DNA of 64,000 bases from DATKSG01 sp035531775 (GCA_035531775.1 DATKSG010000028.1:29022-93021); one strand, 5' to 3'; shown: positions 1 to 8,704, counted from the stretch's first letter. The notes: generated by a model not told the origin, from the sequence alone. Numbers and translations are program-made.

Positions 1-492
1 CCCACCCGACAGCGGGTTGCCGTCGAGGCTCGGCGCCAGCGGGACGTCGGAGGGGTAGACGACCGGCTCGAAGAGGTACAGCCCGGCGAAGGTGCCCGGC
101 CGGGCCTGTTCGGCCAGCAGCAACGCCGCCGCCCCGCAGGAGTGCCCGAAGCCGACGGGCTGTTCCAAGCCAAGCTCGTCCACAACAGCCAGGGCGTCGA
201 GGGCGAAGCCGGACCACGAGAAATCACCATCGGTCGGGGGCGCCGAGCGGCCGTGTGCCCGCTCGTCCACGGCGACGGATCGGAAACGGTCCGACAGCTC
301 CCCGGCCATGGGCGCCAAGGCGGGCCCGCAGAAGCCGGTGGCGTGCATGAGCAGAAGCGCCGGCCCGTGGCCCCCGAGGTCGTAGAAGGCCACGTCGACG
401 CCGTCGGAGCTCCGGGTGAAGCGGGGCTGGAGAGCCGACGGGGGCCATCGGCCGGGGCCGGCGGGGCCGGGGCCGGCGGGGGGGTGCGCCAC
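1..492 (-). CDS. alpha/beta hydrolase, 3' end cut off by the window
   Basis: Partial gene of at least 164 residues running off the left edge. The reverse-strand translation has an alpha/beta-hydrolase N-terminal half: a strand followed by 'DLGGHGPALLLMHATGF' (oxyanion-hole region), then 'VAVDERAHGRS', and the nucleophile elbow 'GFGHSCGAA' with Ser as predicted nucleophile. The catalytic acid and His would lie beyond position 1. I chose the GTG at 492 because the reading frame is Pro/Gly-rich and uninformative upstream of it, and because a TAACGT hexamer (504-499) sits 6 nt upstream, fitting a leaderless start. It is divergent from the DedA gene with a 49-nt gap. Substrate cannot be predicted. 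Confidence 0.7.
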   Translation of the reverse strand, partial: MAHPPAGPGPAGPGRWPPSALQPRFTRSSDGVDVAFYDLGGHGPALLLMHATGFCGPALAPMAGELSDRFRSVAVDERAHGRSAPPTDGDFSWSGFALDALAVVDELGLEQPVGFGHSCGAAALLLAEQARPGTFAGLYLFEPVVYPSDVPLAPSLDGNPLSGG

Positions 493-498
493 GGGCGG

Positions 499-504
499 AC
501 GTTA
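499..504 (-). promoter_or_regulatory. putative -10 element of leaderless hydrolase gene
   Basis: TAACGT on the minus strand, 6 nt before the GTG at 492, with no Shine-Dalgarno between. It matches the TAnnnT-plus-short-spacer pattern at other starts in this window. No recognisable -35. Confidence 0.35.
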
Positions 505-541
505 CCCGAGGGGCTCGTGGGTCCCGGCTAGAACATGGGCC

Positions 542-1180
542 GTGGAGCACTTCATCGCCTCGTACTCGTACCTGGCCATCTTCCTACTCACCATCGCCGA
601 GGCGGCCTGCATTCCCATCCCGTCGGAGATCACTCTGGGCGCCGGGGGAGTCCTGGCCAGCGGCGTGTCATTGTCGGGTGGGGTGGAACATCACCCGCTC
701 AACCTGGCTCTCGTCATCGTGGTCGGCGTGGCCGGGGAGCTGGTGGGCTCGTTCACGTCGTATGTCGTGGGTCGCACCGGCGGGCGGGCCTTGGTGGACC
801 GCTTCGGGAAGTACCTGCTGTTGTCGCATCGCGACCTCGACCGAGCCGAAGCCTGGTTCGCCCGACGCGGCGAGCCGGCCGTGCTGGTGGGCCGGGTGGT
901 GCCGGTGGTGCGCGCCTTCATCTCCTTCCCCGCCGGCATGGCCGAGATGGCCCCGGTGCGCTTCGGCCTCTATACCCTGGTCGGCGTGACTGTCTGGGTG
1001 GGCTCGCTGGCTTCGGTGGGATATGCGCTGGGCGGAAGCTGGCACGCCATGGTGAAGGGCTTCAGCGACGCCAGCTACGTGATCGTGGCGCTGGTGGTGG
1101 TGGGCTTGGGTCTGGTCGTCGCCCACCGGTTGCGGGCCCGGCGCGCCGAGCGCCAGGCCACCGCTCTGCCAGGGAACTGA
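542..1180 (+). CDS. DedA family integral membrane protein (VTT domain)
   Basis: 212 residues, the usual DedA length. Family marks visible: 'EAACIPIPSEI' (re-entrant segment with conserved E and PxPSE), 'GELVGSFTSYVVGRTGG', and the later 'VGRVVPVVRAFISFPAGMAEM' with the conserved Arg pair and 'PAG'. Several hydrophobic segments follow, ending in a basic cytoplasmic tail. DedA proteins are linked to membrane homeostasis and to lipid (undecaprenyl-phosphate or phospholipid) transport across the membrane; which applies here is not readable. The frame is open upstream, but GTG at 542 opens directly on 'EHFIASYSYLAIFLL', the typical N-terminus, with a weak TAGAAC 7 nt before it (529-534). Confidence 0.85.
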   Translation: MEHFIASYSYLAIFLLTIAEAACIPIPSEITLGAGGVLASGVSLSGGVEHHPLNLALVIVVGVAGELVGSFTSYVVGRTGGRALVDRFGKYLLLSHRDLDRAEAWFARRGEPAVLVGRVVPVVRAFISFPAGMAEMAPVRFGLYTLVGVTVWVGSLASVGYALGGSWHAMVKGFSDASYVIVALVVVGLGLVVAHRLRARRAERQATALPGN

Positions 1181-1256
1181 CAGGCGCCCACAGGAGGTTG
1201 ACAGCTTCGCTCCTTACCATCGGCCCCGTCGCCGTGGCGCCAAGTCGGAGGTGGGG

Positions 1257-3098
1257 ATGTTCTCGGTCGGGTACGCATGGAACGAGTTGCGCCGGCGCTG
1301 GAGCCGCACGGTGGTCACCGCCGCCGGCCTGGCCGCCGGTGTGGGCCTGGTCATGGGCATCGTGGGCGTCTCCGACGGCCTGACCCAGGCCCAGAATAAG
1401 GCCCTGTCCCCGCTGTCGTCGGTGGGCACCGACATCATCGTCACCCGCACCGTCGGCGCCGCCACCGCCTCGACGGCCACCACTACCACCACGACCCCGG
1501 GCGCCTTCGGCGGCGGTGGCGGCGGTGGCGGAGGCGGCTTCTTCGGCGCCGGGGCCGGGCGGCGCCGCGGCGGCACGAGCGCCATCTCGGCGCTCAACTC
1601 GAGCGACCAGGCCGCCTTGCTCAACGCCAATTCGTCAGTCCTCACCGACCTGTCCAAGCTGGGCCCGCCGGGCACCCAGTTCACGTACGACTTCTTCGTA
1701 CCGGGTACCCTCATCACCTTCCCGAGCGCAGCCGTGGCCGATGTGGCGAGCGTGAAGGGCGTGGAGTCGGCCGTGCCGGCACTGTCGCTGCAGGCCCTGC
1801 ACGAGAGCGGGACGGTCCCCGCGGTGACCGACACCGTCATTACCGGCGGACAGACCATCACCTCCGTCCAGCGCCCGGCGCCTCTTACCGCCGCCGAGCA
1901 GACTCAGGTCCGGGCGTGCCTCGAATCGAGTGGCGCCTTCTCGTCCCCGCCCACCACGTCGGCCGGTGGCACGGGCGGGACCGGCGGCCCAGGTGGTGGT
2001 GGCGGGGGCTTCGGTGGTGGTGGTGGTGGTGGTGGTGGTGGTGGCGGCGGCGGTAGCTTCGGGGCCGCCTTCCAGACGTGTCTGCCGGCGCGGTTCCAGC
2101 AGTATGAGGCCCAGGTGGTGGTGCCCGAGCAGACCATCACCAGGGTGCTCAATCCCCCGCAGACCAACACCCAGACCAAGAGCTACACCGTGGCCGGGGT
2201 GGACCCGTCGCACTCGACGAGCGGCCTGATCACCAAGGCTCAGGTGGTGTCGGGCTCGTGGTTCGGCGCCGAGCCGACTGACCAGCTCCTGGTCAATACG
2301 GCCTATGCCAGCACCAACTCCATCAAGGTGGGCCAGAGCCTCGTGATCGACAAGGCCACCTTCTCGGTGGTGGGGCTGGTCAACCCCACGCTGACGGGCG
2401 ACACCGCCGATCTATACTTCGACCTCCCGACGCTGCAGACACTGGGCACCGACCAGTCCCGCATCAACGAGGTCCTGGTCAAGGTCAAGAACTCCAGTGA
2501 CGTCTCGGCGGTGGCAGCTGCCATCCAGAAGGAGCTCCCCGGCGCCCAGGTGCTCACCTCCAAGCAGCTGGCCAGCCAAGTGACCGGCAGCCTTTCGAAC
2601 GCACACACGCTGGCCACCCATCTTGGTGGGGCGCTGGCCGTGATCGTGCTGCTGGCCGCCTTCCTCATCGCCGCCCTCCTCACCTTGTCGAGCGTGGCCA
2701 AGCGCGTCCGCGAGATCGGCACGCTGCGGGCCATCGGTTGGTCGCGGGGGCGAGTGATCCGGCAGGTGATGGGGGAGACCCTTGGCATCGGAGTGCTCGG
2801 TGGTGTGCTCGGTGTGGTCGTTGGCATCGCCCTGTGCGCCCTCATCGGCGCCATCGGGCCCTCGCTCACCTCCACCACCTCGGGCACGGCCGTCGGGGCG
2901 TCCTCGGTGGGCACCCTCTTCCACCAGGCCACGACGGCCTCGCAGTCGGCCGCCATCCGCCTGCGCGCCCCAGTCGACCTGGCCATCATCCTGCTCGGCC
3001 TGGCCTCCGCCCTCATCGGCGGGTTGGTGGCCGGAGCCGCCGGTGGTTGGCGGGCGGCGCGGTTGGCCCCCGCCTCAGCATTGCGGGACCTGGGATGA
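1257..3098 (+). CDS. MacB/FtsX-type ABC transporter permease with Gly-rich external loops
   Basis: 613 residues with FtsX/MacB permease layout: one N-terminal membrane segment (about 18-40), a long extracytoplasmic region, then three C-terminal membrane segments (about 450-475, 500-530, 575-600) containing 'KRVREIGTLRAIGWSRGRVIRQV', the conserved FtsX cytoplasmic loop. The extracytoplasmic domain contains two low-complexity inserts, a Thr run with poly-Gly (about 73-101) and a second poly-Gly stretch (about 237-265). ATG 1257 follows GGAGG at 1247; a GTG at 1251 is an alternative. The ATPase gene begins 53 nt downstream. Likely an exporter or envelope-remodelling pump; cargo unknown. Confidence 0.85.
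   Translation: MFSVGYAWNELRRRWSRTVVTAAGLAAGVGLVMGIVGVSDGLTQAQNKALSPLSSVGTDIIVTRTVGAATASTATTTTTTPGAFGGGGGGGGGGFFGAGAGRRRGGTSAISALNSSDQAALLNANSSVLTDLSKLGPPGTQFTYDFFVPGTLITFPSAAVADVASVKGVESAVPALSLQALHESGTVPAVTDTVITGGQTITSVQRPAPLTAAEQTQVRACLESSGAFSSPPTTSAGGTGGTGGPGGGGGGFGGGGGGGGGGGGGGSFGAAFQTCLPARFQQYEAQVVVPEQTITRVLNPPQTNTQTKSYTVAGVDPSHSTSGLITKAQVVSGSWFGAEPTDQLLVNTAYASTNSIKVGQSLVIDKATFSVVGLVNPTLTGDTADLYFDLPTLQTLGTDQSRINEVLVKVKNSSDVSAVAAAIQKELPGAQVLTSKQLASQVTGSLSNAHTLATHLGGALAVIVLLAAFLIAALLTLSSVAKRVREIGTLRAIGWSRGRVIRQVMGETLGIGVLGGVLGVVVGIALCALIGAIGPSLTSTTSGTAVGASSVGTLFHQATTASQSAAIRLRAPVDLAIILLGLASALIGGLVAGAAGGWRAARLAPASALRDLG
1968..2056 (+). repeat. GGT/GGC trinucleotide tract inside the permease gene
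   Basis: An almost pure run of GGT and GGC codons encoding poly-Gly in the extracytoplasmic loop, including at least nine consecutive GGT units around 2013-2041. A shorter run lies at 1510-1550. Such tracts can slip in replication; changes in multiples of three keep the frame. Confidence 0.8.
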
Positions 3099-3151
3099 CC
3101 GGCCCCGGCGAATACACAGGTCCGCAGCGCCCGCAGACAGGAGGCACCAGC

Positions 3152-3865
3152 ATGGGCGACAGCGTCGAAGCGGGCAACGCCCCCCTCTACGACTTGCGGG
3201 GAGTGGGGCGAAGCTACCTCCGCGGCAGCAGCCCGGTGTACGCCCTTCGCGATGTCGACCTGCAGATCGAGCCGGGGGAGTTCGTCTCCATTGAGGGTCC
3301 GAGCGGGTCGGGCAAGAGCACGCTGCTGCAGCTCCTCGGGGCACTCGATGTGCCCACCAGCGGCACTCTTTGCTTCGACGGCTTCGAGCTCGGCGCAGCG
3401 GAGGACACGACCCTGACCCGCCTGCGTGGCGAGGAGATCGGTTTCGTCTTCCAGCAGTTCAACCTGATCCCGACGCTCACGGCGGCCGAGAACGTAGCCA
3501 TCGCCATGGTGCCCCGTCCCGGCACCAAGGCCAGTCATCGCCAGCGCGCCTCGGAGCTGCTGGAGCGGGTCGGGCTCGGTGCCCGCGTCGATCACTTGCC
3601 GTCGCGTCTGTCGGGGGGAGAGCAGCAGCGGGTGGCGGTGGCCCGGGCTCTGGCCAACCAGCCGCGGGTCATCATCGCCGACGAGCCGACCGGCAACCTG
3701 GACTCCGAGAGCGCCGAAGGCGTCCTCTCACTGCTGGCCGAACTGCGAGCCGGCGATCGGCCGGTCACGGTGGTGGTGGCCACCCACGACCCTGATGTGG
3801 CCAACCGGGCCGGGCGCCGCATCCGACTACGCGACGGCGCCATGGTGGAGGACCGGCGCACCTGA
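3152..3865 (+). CDS. ABC transporter ATP-binding protein (MacB/LolD type)
   Basis: 237-residue nucleotide-binding domain. Walker A 'GPSGSGKST' near residue 49, Q-loop '[18 protein letters not shown]', signature '[15 protein letters not shown]', Walker B '[12 protein letters not shown]' and H-loop 'VATHD' are all intact. '[13 protein letters not shown]' and '[11 protein letters not shown]' are typical of the LolD/MacB exporter ATPases that pair with FtsX-like permeases. ATG 3152 has a strong upstream CAGGAGG (3139-3145). An in-frame ATG at 3095 overlaps the permease stop as ATGA and would add 19 residues, so the start is slightly uncertain. It forms a two-gene operon with the permease. Confidence 0.9.
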   Translation: MGDSVEAGNAPLYDLRGVGRSYLRGSSPVYALRDVDLQIEPGEFVSIEGPSGSGKSTLLQLLGALDVPTSGTLCFDGFELGAAEDTTLTRLRGEEIGFVFQQFNLIPTLTAAENVAIAMVPRPGTKASHRQRASELLERVGLGARVDHLPSRLSGGEQQRVAVARALANQPRVIIADEPTGNLDSESAEGVLSLLAELRAGDRPVTVVVATHDPDVANRAGRRIRLRDGAMVEDRRT

Positions 3866-3883
3866 ACGGCGCAGCCGAACCGA

Positions 3884-5365
3884 CTAGCTCCGCTCCAGTA
3901 CGAAGTCGGCCAGGTCGGGGCCGGCCATGGCCTGGCGGAAGCGGTCGAAGCTCCAGGGCCAGGCGGCCGGCACCCCGCGGTCGTCGAGGTACCAGCTGCG
4001 GCAGCCGGTGACCCACACCGTCTTCTTGGCCGCCTCGAGCCGCTCGACTTCGTAGCGGGCCAGGGCGCCGGCGTCTGCCTCCACCGCCCGGCAGGTGCCC
4101 CCGGCCACCAGGTCGATGAGCTGCATGACGTAGGCCAGCTGCATCTCGGCCACGTCGATGAGCGAGAAGTTCCCCACTGGCCCGTTGGGGCCGTTCAGCA
4201 TGAAGAGGTTCGGGAACTGCGGGATCGCTATGGACAAGTAGGCCGACGGCCGCTCCGCCCACACGTCGTCCAGGCGCACGCCGTGGCGTCCGGTCACTTC
4301 GATGGGTCGCAGGAATCGGTCGACGCGAAAGCCCGTGGCCAATACCAGGACGTCGAGCTCGTGCAGCACGCCGTCCGAGGTCCGCACGCCGTCTGCCTCG
4401 ATCCCGACCACGGAGTCGGTCACCAGCCGGGCGTGCGGATGCTGGATGGCCTCGTAGAAGTCCGGGGAGATGATGAGCCGCTTGCAGGCGGCCCGGTAGC
4501 TCGGGCGAAGCCGCTCTCGAAGTTCGGGATCGGTGACGCTGTGCTCCAAGTTGGCCTGGCACATCTCCTGCAGCAGGCGGACTTGGGGGGAGTCGGCGTC
4601 CACCACGGCGTTGGCAAAGTTGTCCTCGAACATCTTGGCCATCTCCTGCCGGGCATCGGCGATGGCGCCGCGGTCGGCGCGAAGGCGGGCTCTTTCCTCC
4701 TCGTCTACCACCGGGTTGGGGACGGGGAGGATCCACTGGGGGGTGCGTTGGAACAGCTTCAGCTCTTCCACCCGATCAGCCAGGGCCGACACCACCTGGA
4801 TGGCCGACGAGCCGGTCCCGATGATCCCGACCCTCCGCCCCTCCAAGGGCACCGAGTGGTCCCAGCGTGCGGTGTGGAACGAGGGTCCGGCGAAGGCGTC
4901 GATGCCCGGGATGTCGGGGTAGGCCGGGTGATGCAGCACGCCGGTGGCGGCGATCACGATGTCGGCCTCGTCAACCCGGCCGTCGGCCATGGTCAGGTGC
5001 CACCGGTCGTGCACCCTGTCGAGGCGCTCGACCTCGGCGCCGAAGTGGACGTAGTGGTCGATGCCCGAGGACACGGCCACCTCTTCTAGGTAGGCCAGGA
5101 TCTCGGGCCCCGAGGCGAAGATGCGGCTCCACTCGGGGTTGGGCGCGAACGAGTAGCTGTAGAGGTGGGAGGGGACGTCACAGGCCACACCGGGATAGGT
5201 GTTCTCCCGCCACGTGCCCCCGTAGCGGTCGGCTTTCTCGTACACGGCGAGGTCCCGGTAGCCGGCCTCGTGCAGCTTTATGGCGCTCAGGATCCCGGCC
5301 ATGCCGGCTCCGATCACCACCACCCGAGGTGTCGACCGGTGGTGGTCTCCCTGGCCTGTGCCCAT
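3884..5365 (-). CDS. FAD-dependent monooxygenase, Baeyer-Villiger-like
   Basis: 493 residues. N-terminal FAD Rossmann motif '[17 protein letters not shown]', then '[25 protein letters not shown]', a middle NADPH-binding motif '[13 protein letters not shown]', and between them '[12 protein letters not shown]', which fits the type I Baeyer-Villiger fingerprint FxGxxxHxxxWD. A C-terminal '[14 protein letters not shown]' completes the two-dinucleotide-domain fold. Enzymes of this group insert oxygen into cyclic or linear ketones using FAD and NADPH; the substrate here is unknown. ATG 5365 follows GGAGGAGGGG, a strong ribosome site, so the longer open frame to 5464 is rejected. It lies 115 nt downstream of the OYE-family gene on the same strand, suggesting a shared catabolic role. 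Confidence 0.85.
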   Translation of the reverse strand: MGTGQGDHHRSTPRVVVIGAGMAGILSAIKLHEAGYRDLAVYEKADRYGGTWRENTYPGVACDVPSHLYSYSFAPNPEWSRIFASGPEILAYLEEVAVSSGIDHYVHFGAEVERLDRVHDRWHLTMADGRVDEADIVIAATGVLHHPAYPDIPGIDAFAGPSFHTARWDHSVPLEGRRVGIIGTGSSAIQVVSALADRVEELKLFQRTPQWILPVPNPVVDEEERARLRADRGAIADARQEMAKMFEDNFANAVVDADSPQVRLLQEMCQANLEHSVTDPELRERLRPSYRAACKRLIISPDFYEAIQHPHARLVTDSVVGIEADGVRTSDGVLHELDVLVLATGFRVDRFLRPIEVTGRHGVRLDDVWAERPSAYLSIAIPQFPNLFMLNGPNGPVGNFSLIDVAEMQLAYVMQLIDLVAGGTCRAVEADAGALARYEVERLEAAKKTVWVTGCRSWYLDDRGVPAAWPWSFDRFRQAMAGPDLADFVLERS

Positions 5366-5479
5366 CGCTCGCCCCTCCTCCGGTGCCGCCGTCGGCCGGA
5401 CCAGGTTACCGGGGCCGGGCTGCCGGCTCCCGGCCCCGTCTCGTTGGGTCGGGGCGTGGCCCATCGACCAGGACGCCCG

Positions 5480-6634
5480 TCAGTCGACCAGGACGCAGCG
5501 GGTGCCGCTGTAGATGGTCGGCATGCAGCGGTTGCAGTGCACGCACAGAGAGGAGGAACTCCGGCCGATGCGCATCTTCTCCACCAGGTCCGGTTCTCTT
5601 AGCAGGGCCCGAGCCATGGCCACGAAGGCAAACCCCTGTTGCAGGGCCGACTCGACGGTGTCGAGCCGACTCACGCCACCGAGGAGGATGAGCGGCATGC
5701 TCAGCGCGGCCCGGAACTGCAGGGCATAGGGCAGGAAGAAGGCCTCCTCGTAGGGATACTCCTTCAAGAACCGGCCACCAACCAGGCGCATCCCGGCGCG
5801 AAGGGGCAACGGCAAGGTGGCGGCGAACTGACGGCGGGGCGCCTCACCGCGAAACAAGTACATAGGGTTGGACAGCGAGCTCCCGCCGGTGAGCTCCAGG
5901 GCATCCACCGTGCCGTCTTCCTGCACCATCCGGGCGAAGGCCACGCTGTCGTCGAGCCACAGGCCGCCGGGCACCCCGTCGGACATGTTGAGCTTGGCCG
6001 TGACCGCCACCGTCGCTCCCACGGCCTGGCGCACCGCGGCCAGTACCTGCCTAGCCAGGCGCGCCCGGTTGGCCAGGCTCCCACCCCAGCTGTCGGTGCG
6101 CCTGTTGAGCTTGGGGCTCAGGAAGGCGCTCAAGAGGTAGTTGTGCCCGACGTGGACCTCGATGCAGTCGAACCCGGCGTCCATGGCCAACGCCGCGGCG
6201 CGGCCGTAGTCGCCCACGATGCGGGCGATGGAGTCTTCGTCGACGGCGCGCAGCACGCTGCCCATGGGCGAAAGCCGACGCGACGGGGCCAGGGCGCGAG
6301 CGCCGTTGGAGCGACCGTTGGCCACCGGGCCGGCGTGGCCGAGCTGAGCCGACACCAGCGCGCCGTCGCCATGGACGGCGTCAGTGAGCCGGCGTAGACC
6401 GGCCACGGCTGAGCCGTCGAGGTGGATGCAGTGGCGGTCGGTGCGACCCTCGGGCGACACGGCTAGGTAGGCGACCGTGGTCATGGCGGCCCCTCCGGCG
6501 GCCACCCGGCGATGGAAGGCCACCAGGTCGTCGGTCACCTGGCCGCGTGGCGAAACCCCTTCGAAGGTGGCCGCCTTGATGATCCGGTTCTTCAGGGTGA
6601 GCGGCCCGAGACGAGCCGGCTCGAACACGTCCAC
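5480..6634 (-). CDS. NADH:flavin oxidoreductase, old yellow enzyme family
   Basis: 384-residue FMN-binding TIM barrel. Recognisable parts: 'LTLKNRIIKAATFEG' at the first strand, 'VSAQLGHAG', 'GFDCIEVHVGHNYLLSAFLSP' (the conserved HxxHGYLL-type active-site loop in modified form), 'RRTDSWGGSLANRARL' and the phosphate-binding 'FAFVAMARALLREP'. The C-terminus carries clustered cysteines (CxxCxxC and a later C), as in 2,4-dienoyl-CoA-reductase-type members that hold an iron-sulfur cluster, but the C-terminal FAD/NAD domains of those enzymes are absent. The start is GTG 6634 with no clear Shine-Dalgarno. Likely reduces an enone or flavin-linked substrate; partner of the adjacent monooxygenase by position. 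Confidence 0.82.
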   Translation of the reverse strand: MDVFEPARLGPLTLKNRIIKAATFEGVSPRGQVTDDLVAFHRRVAAGGAAMTTVAYLAVSPEGRTDRHCIHLDGSAVAGLRRLTDAVHGDGALVSAQLGHAGPVANGRSNGARALAPSRRLSPMGSVLRAVDEDSIARIVGDYGRAAALAMDAGFDCIEVHVGHNYLLSAFLSPKLNRRTDSWGGSLANRARLARQVLAAVRQAVGATVAVTAKLNMSDGVPGGLWLDDSVAFARMVQEDGTVDALELTGGSSLSNPMYLFRGEAPRRQFAATLPLPLRAGMRLVGGRFLKEYPYEEAFFLPYALQFRAALSMPLILLGGVSRLDTVESALQQGFAFVAMARALLREPDLVEKMRIGRSSSSLCVHCNRCMPTIYSGTRCVLVD

Positions 6635-6689
6635 CGTCAGAGCACCACGCCGGCCGGCGCCTCAGCGGTCCGAGGCGCCGGCTCGGAGG

Positions 6690-7178
6690 TCAGCGCGTGC
6701 GCCTGCGGGCGGGAGCGCGCTTGGCCGGAGCCTTGCGGGCCACTGCCTTGCGGGCGGGAGCGCGCTTGGCCGGAGCCTTGCGGGCGGGAGCCTTCTTGGC
6801 CGGGGCTTTGGAGGCCTTGGCCGGCGCGGCAGCCTTGCCGGCGGCACGGACTGCCTCGTCGCTGGTCGGGAAGACGCCGCGGTTGAGCTTCGGCGCCGAG
6901 GCCGGTGCCAGTACGGCGTCCTTGAAAGCCTTCACCGGAGTGATGCGAGCCTTCTTAGACGCCTTGATCCGGATCGTCTCCCCGGTGGCCGGGTTACGGC
7001 CCATGCGGGCCGGCCGATCCACCTTGACGAACTTGGCGAAGCCCGTGATGGCCACAGGCTCGCCCTTCGCCACCACCGCCGTCACCACGTCGGTGAATCC
7101 GTCGAGGACTTTCGCCACGGTTCCCAGGTCGACATCGGCCTGGACGGCCACGGCCTTTGCAAGTTCGCGCTTGTTCAT
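6690..7178 (-). CDS. hupB: HU-type nucleoid protein with basic Ala/Lys/Arg/Pro tail (HupB-like)
   Basis: 162 residues. The first 90 are a canonical HU domain: 'MNKRELAKAVA', 'GFTDVVTAVVAKGEPVAITGFAKFVK', and the DNA-binding arm 'RMGRNPATGETIRIKASKKA'. The remainder is a low-complexity basic tail built from 'KAPAKRAPARKA'-like units, as in mycobacterial HupB/Lsr2-era nucleoid proteins, where the tail binds DNA and is modified. I prefer ATG 7178 because 'MNKRELAK' is the universal HU N-terminus; ATG 7187 would add three residues. The gene sits directly downstream of the two tRNA genes on the same strand. Confidence 0.92.
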   Translation of the reverse strand: MNKRELAKAVAVQADVDLGTVAKVLDGFTDVVTAVVAKGEPVAITGFAKFVKVDRPARMGRNPATGETIRIKASKKARITPVKAFKDAVLAPASAPKLNRGVFPTSDEAVRAAGKAAAPAKASKAPAKKAPARKAPAKRAPARKAVARKAPAKRAPARRRTR

Positions 7179-7258
7179 GGCGCCCATAATGCTCCAAACG
7201 GCGACACGCGGTGGTGATTGCTGTTTTCAGGCCGTCCGGGAGATGGTGACGGGGGGAG

Positions 7259-7329
7259 AGCGGGCGACGGGAATCGAACCCGCATGACCAGCTTGGAAGG
7301 CTGGGACTCTGCCATTGAGCTACGCCCGC
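7259..7329 (-). tRNA. tRNA-Gly (anticodon UCC)
   Basis: 71-nt cloverleaf on the minus strand: 7-bp acceptor GCGGGCG/CGCCCGC, D-arm, anticodon stem CCAGC/GCTGG with loop CTTCCAA (anticodon TCC), T-arm with TTCGATT, and discriminator T as expected for bacterial Gly. The 3' CCA is not encoded (CTC follows). Confidence 0.95.
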
Positions 7330-7365
7330 GTGCGGCAGCGAGGCTACCGGACGTCGCCATGAGGG

Positions 7366-7442
7366 TGGTCGGGGAGGGGGGATTTGAACCCCCGGCCTCC
7401 TGCTCCCAAAGCAGGTGCGCTGCCAGGCTGCGCTACTCCCCG
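7366..7442 (-). tRNA. tRNA-Pro (anticodon UGG), CCA encoded
   Basis: 77 nt including CCA. Acceptor CGGGGAG/CTCCCCG, anticodon stem CCTGC/GCAGG with loop TTTGGGA (anticodon TGG), T-loop TTCAAAT, discriminator A, and 3' CCA encoded at 7368-7366, unlike the neighbouring tRNA-Gly. The C at the 5' end is usual for tRNA-Pro. Confidence 0.95.
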
Positions 7443-7474
7443 GGGTGTCGCCGGCCGATGCCGCGCCACAGGGG

Positions 7475-7480
7475 AGCGTA
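7475..7480 (-). promoter_or_regulatory. putative -10 element of tRNA-Pro/tRNA-Gly transcription unit
   Basis: TACGCT on the minus strand, 32 nt before the mature 5' end of tRNA-Pro, a plausible distance for a trimmed precursor. No clear -35. Possibly drives both tRNAs and reads toward hupB. Confidence 0.3.
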
Positions 7481-7605
7481 CCGGCCACGGCGCTCGGGCA
7501 CCGAGCCGGCGATGGGGCCCTGTGGTCGCCGGGACCGGGACCTTCGACCCTGGGTCGGTGGCGCGCTCGGGGGGGACACTGGATCGGTACCCCCCGGAGG
7601 TGGTC

Positions 7606-7854
7606 ATGAGCGCCATGGACGTATTGCTGTTCGCCAACGTGCTTGTGCTGGCAGCGTGTGCCCTGGCTGCCCAGAGCCGTCGCCACGGCCATCTCGACGC
7701 GCTGCTGGCGCTCCTCGACGTGGAACGCGCAGACGGTGGACCGGGCCGCCTCTCCGGTGATGCTGCCATCCTCCCGTTTCGCGGGCGTTGCGGGAGCGAC
7801 GTGACGGTGGCCAAGGCTCTGCACCCCTCGGCCGGGGCGCTGGGCCGAGCCTGA
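7606..7854 (+). CDS. small hypothetical membrane-anchored protein
   Basis: 82 residues not recognised as any family. ATG 7606 is preceded by CCGGAGG (7595-7600) with a 5-nt spacer, a good ribosome site. Residues 4-22 ('MDVLLFANVLVLAACALAA') form one hydrophobic segment, followed by a soluble tail with 'HLDALLALLDVERADG'. The hydrophobic stretch could be a membrane anchor or an uncleaved signal. It is isolated between the tRNA genes and a minus-strand stress-protein-like gene. It could be a chance frame, but the ribosome site and hydrophobic N-terminus favour a real gene. Confidence 0.5.
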   Translation: MSAMDVLLFANVLVLAACALAAQSRRHGHLDALLALLDVERADGGPGRLSGDAAILPFRGRCGSDVTVAKALHPSAGALGRA

Positions 7855-7912
7855 GCTTCCCAGCGGGGTCGTGAGCCGCACTTGTGAGGGGTGGCGCCGT
7901 CCGGTCAGGCCC

Positions 7913-8704
7913 TCAGGTCGGGATGACGACGGGGACGAGGAGAACCGGCACCGACGTCGTCGCCAGGATGTCGAGCACCACTGACGCGTAAGGGCCATGT
8001 GTCTGGCGGGGCCACGCCACGACCACCAGATCGATGTCGGTCGTCGCCACGGTCTCGAGGACCTGCACGTCGACGGCGTCGCGTCGCTTCCTCATCCCGT
8101 TGCCGTTCGCGCCCGCATCGGGGGTGCGGTGGCCGTTGGCGGCAACAGCACAGGCGGCGGAGGGCGCAGGGGCGCCTGGGACCAAGCCACCGGGATCGTC
8201 CACCATGTGAAGGGGGATGCTGACGGTGTCAGGGCGCCGGATCCCGGTCAAGGCCGTGGCGGCAGCCAGGGCGGTGGCTCCCGTCCCGTCGAGGAGGGTT
8301 AGGACCCTCTGGGGCCCGCGCCAGGAGCGGACCGACGCCGGCACGAGCAGGAGCGGTTGGGTGCAGCGTCGAGCCAGCGCCACGGCCGTGCCGGCCGTGC
8401 GTCGTCCGCCGGCGCGCCGCTGGCGTTGCCGAGCGCCGAGCACGGTCATCGCCGTGACCGGTAGCTCGACCAGTTCGGCCAGGAGCCCTTCGGGGCGCCC
8501 TTGGAGCTCGTAGGACTCACCTCGCGCCACGCGGCCGATGGCGGCGTGGCGGCTCTCGCCTCGCAAGCCGATGCCCGGGACCACCCTGACGCTGCGGACG
8601 GGGAGACCCATGTCACCGGCGACCACGGTGGCGACATGAAGGACCGCCTCCTCGGCCGGGGGGCCGTCGATGGCGGCGAGTACGAACCTCAGATCACCGC
8701 GCAC
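7913..8704 (-). CDS. universal stress protein-like, two-domain
   Basis: 263 residues. The N-terminal half starts 'RFVLAAIDGPPAEEAVLHVATVVAGDMGLPVRSVRVVPG', the Usp-like first strand and helix. The C-terminal half ends 'DIDLVVVAWPRQTHGPYASVVLDILATTSVPVLLVPV', the typical last strands and helix of a UspA fold. The ATP-binding GxxGxxxxxxxxxGS motif is not conserved, so nucleotide binding is doubtful. The middle contains an Ala/Gly/Asn-rich linker (about 175-205). GTG 8704 is the most upstream start and lacks a clear ribosome site. It is divergent from the Ppx/GppA gene. Assignment rests on fold-like pattern only. Confidence 0.5.
   Translation of the reverse strand: MRGDLRFVLAAIDGPPAEEAVLHVATVVAGDMGLPVRSVRVVPGIGLRGESRHAAIGRVARGESYELQGRPEGLLAELVELPVTAMTVLGARQRQRRAGGRRTAGTAVALARRCTQPLLLVPASVRSWRGPQRVLTLLDGTGATALAAATALTGIRRPDTVSIPLHMVDDPGGLVPGAPAPSAACAVAANGHRTPDAGANGNGMRKRRDAVDVQVLETVATTDIDLVVVAWPRQTHGPYASVVLDILATTSVPVLLVPVVIPT

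Noticed and set aside
1198..1203. A perfect TTGACA -35 box upstream of the FtsX-type permease.
   Set aside because: No -10-like hexamer at 16-18 nt; probably chance.
1968..2056. Repetitive GGT tract considered as CRISPR-like or structural repeat.
   Set aside because: In-frame poly-Gly codons with no spacers.
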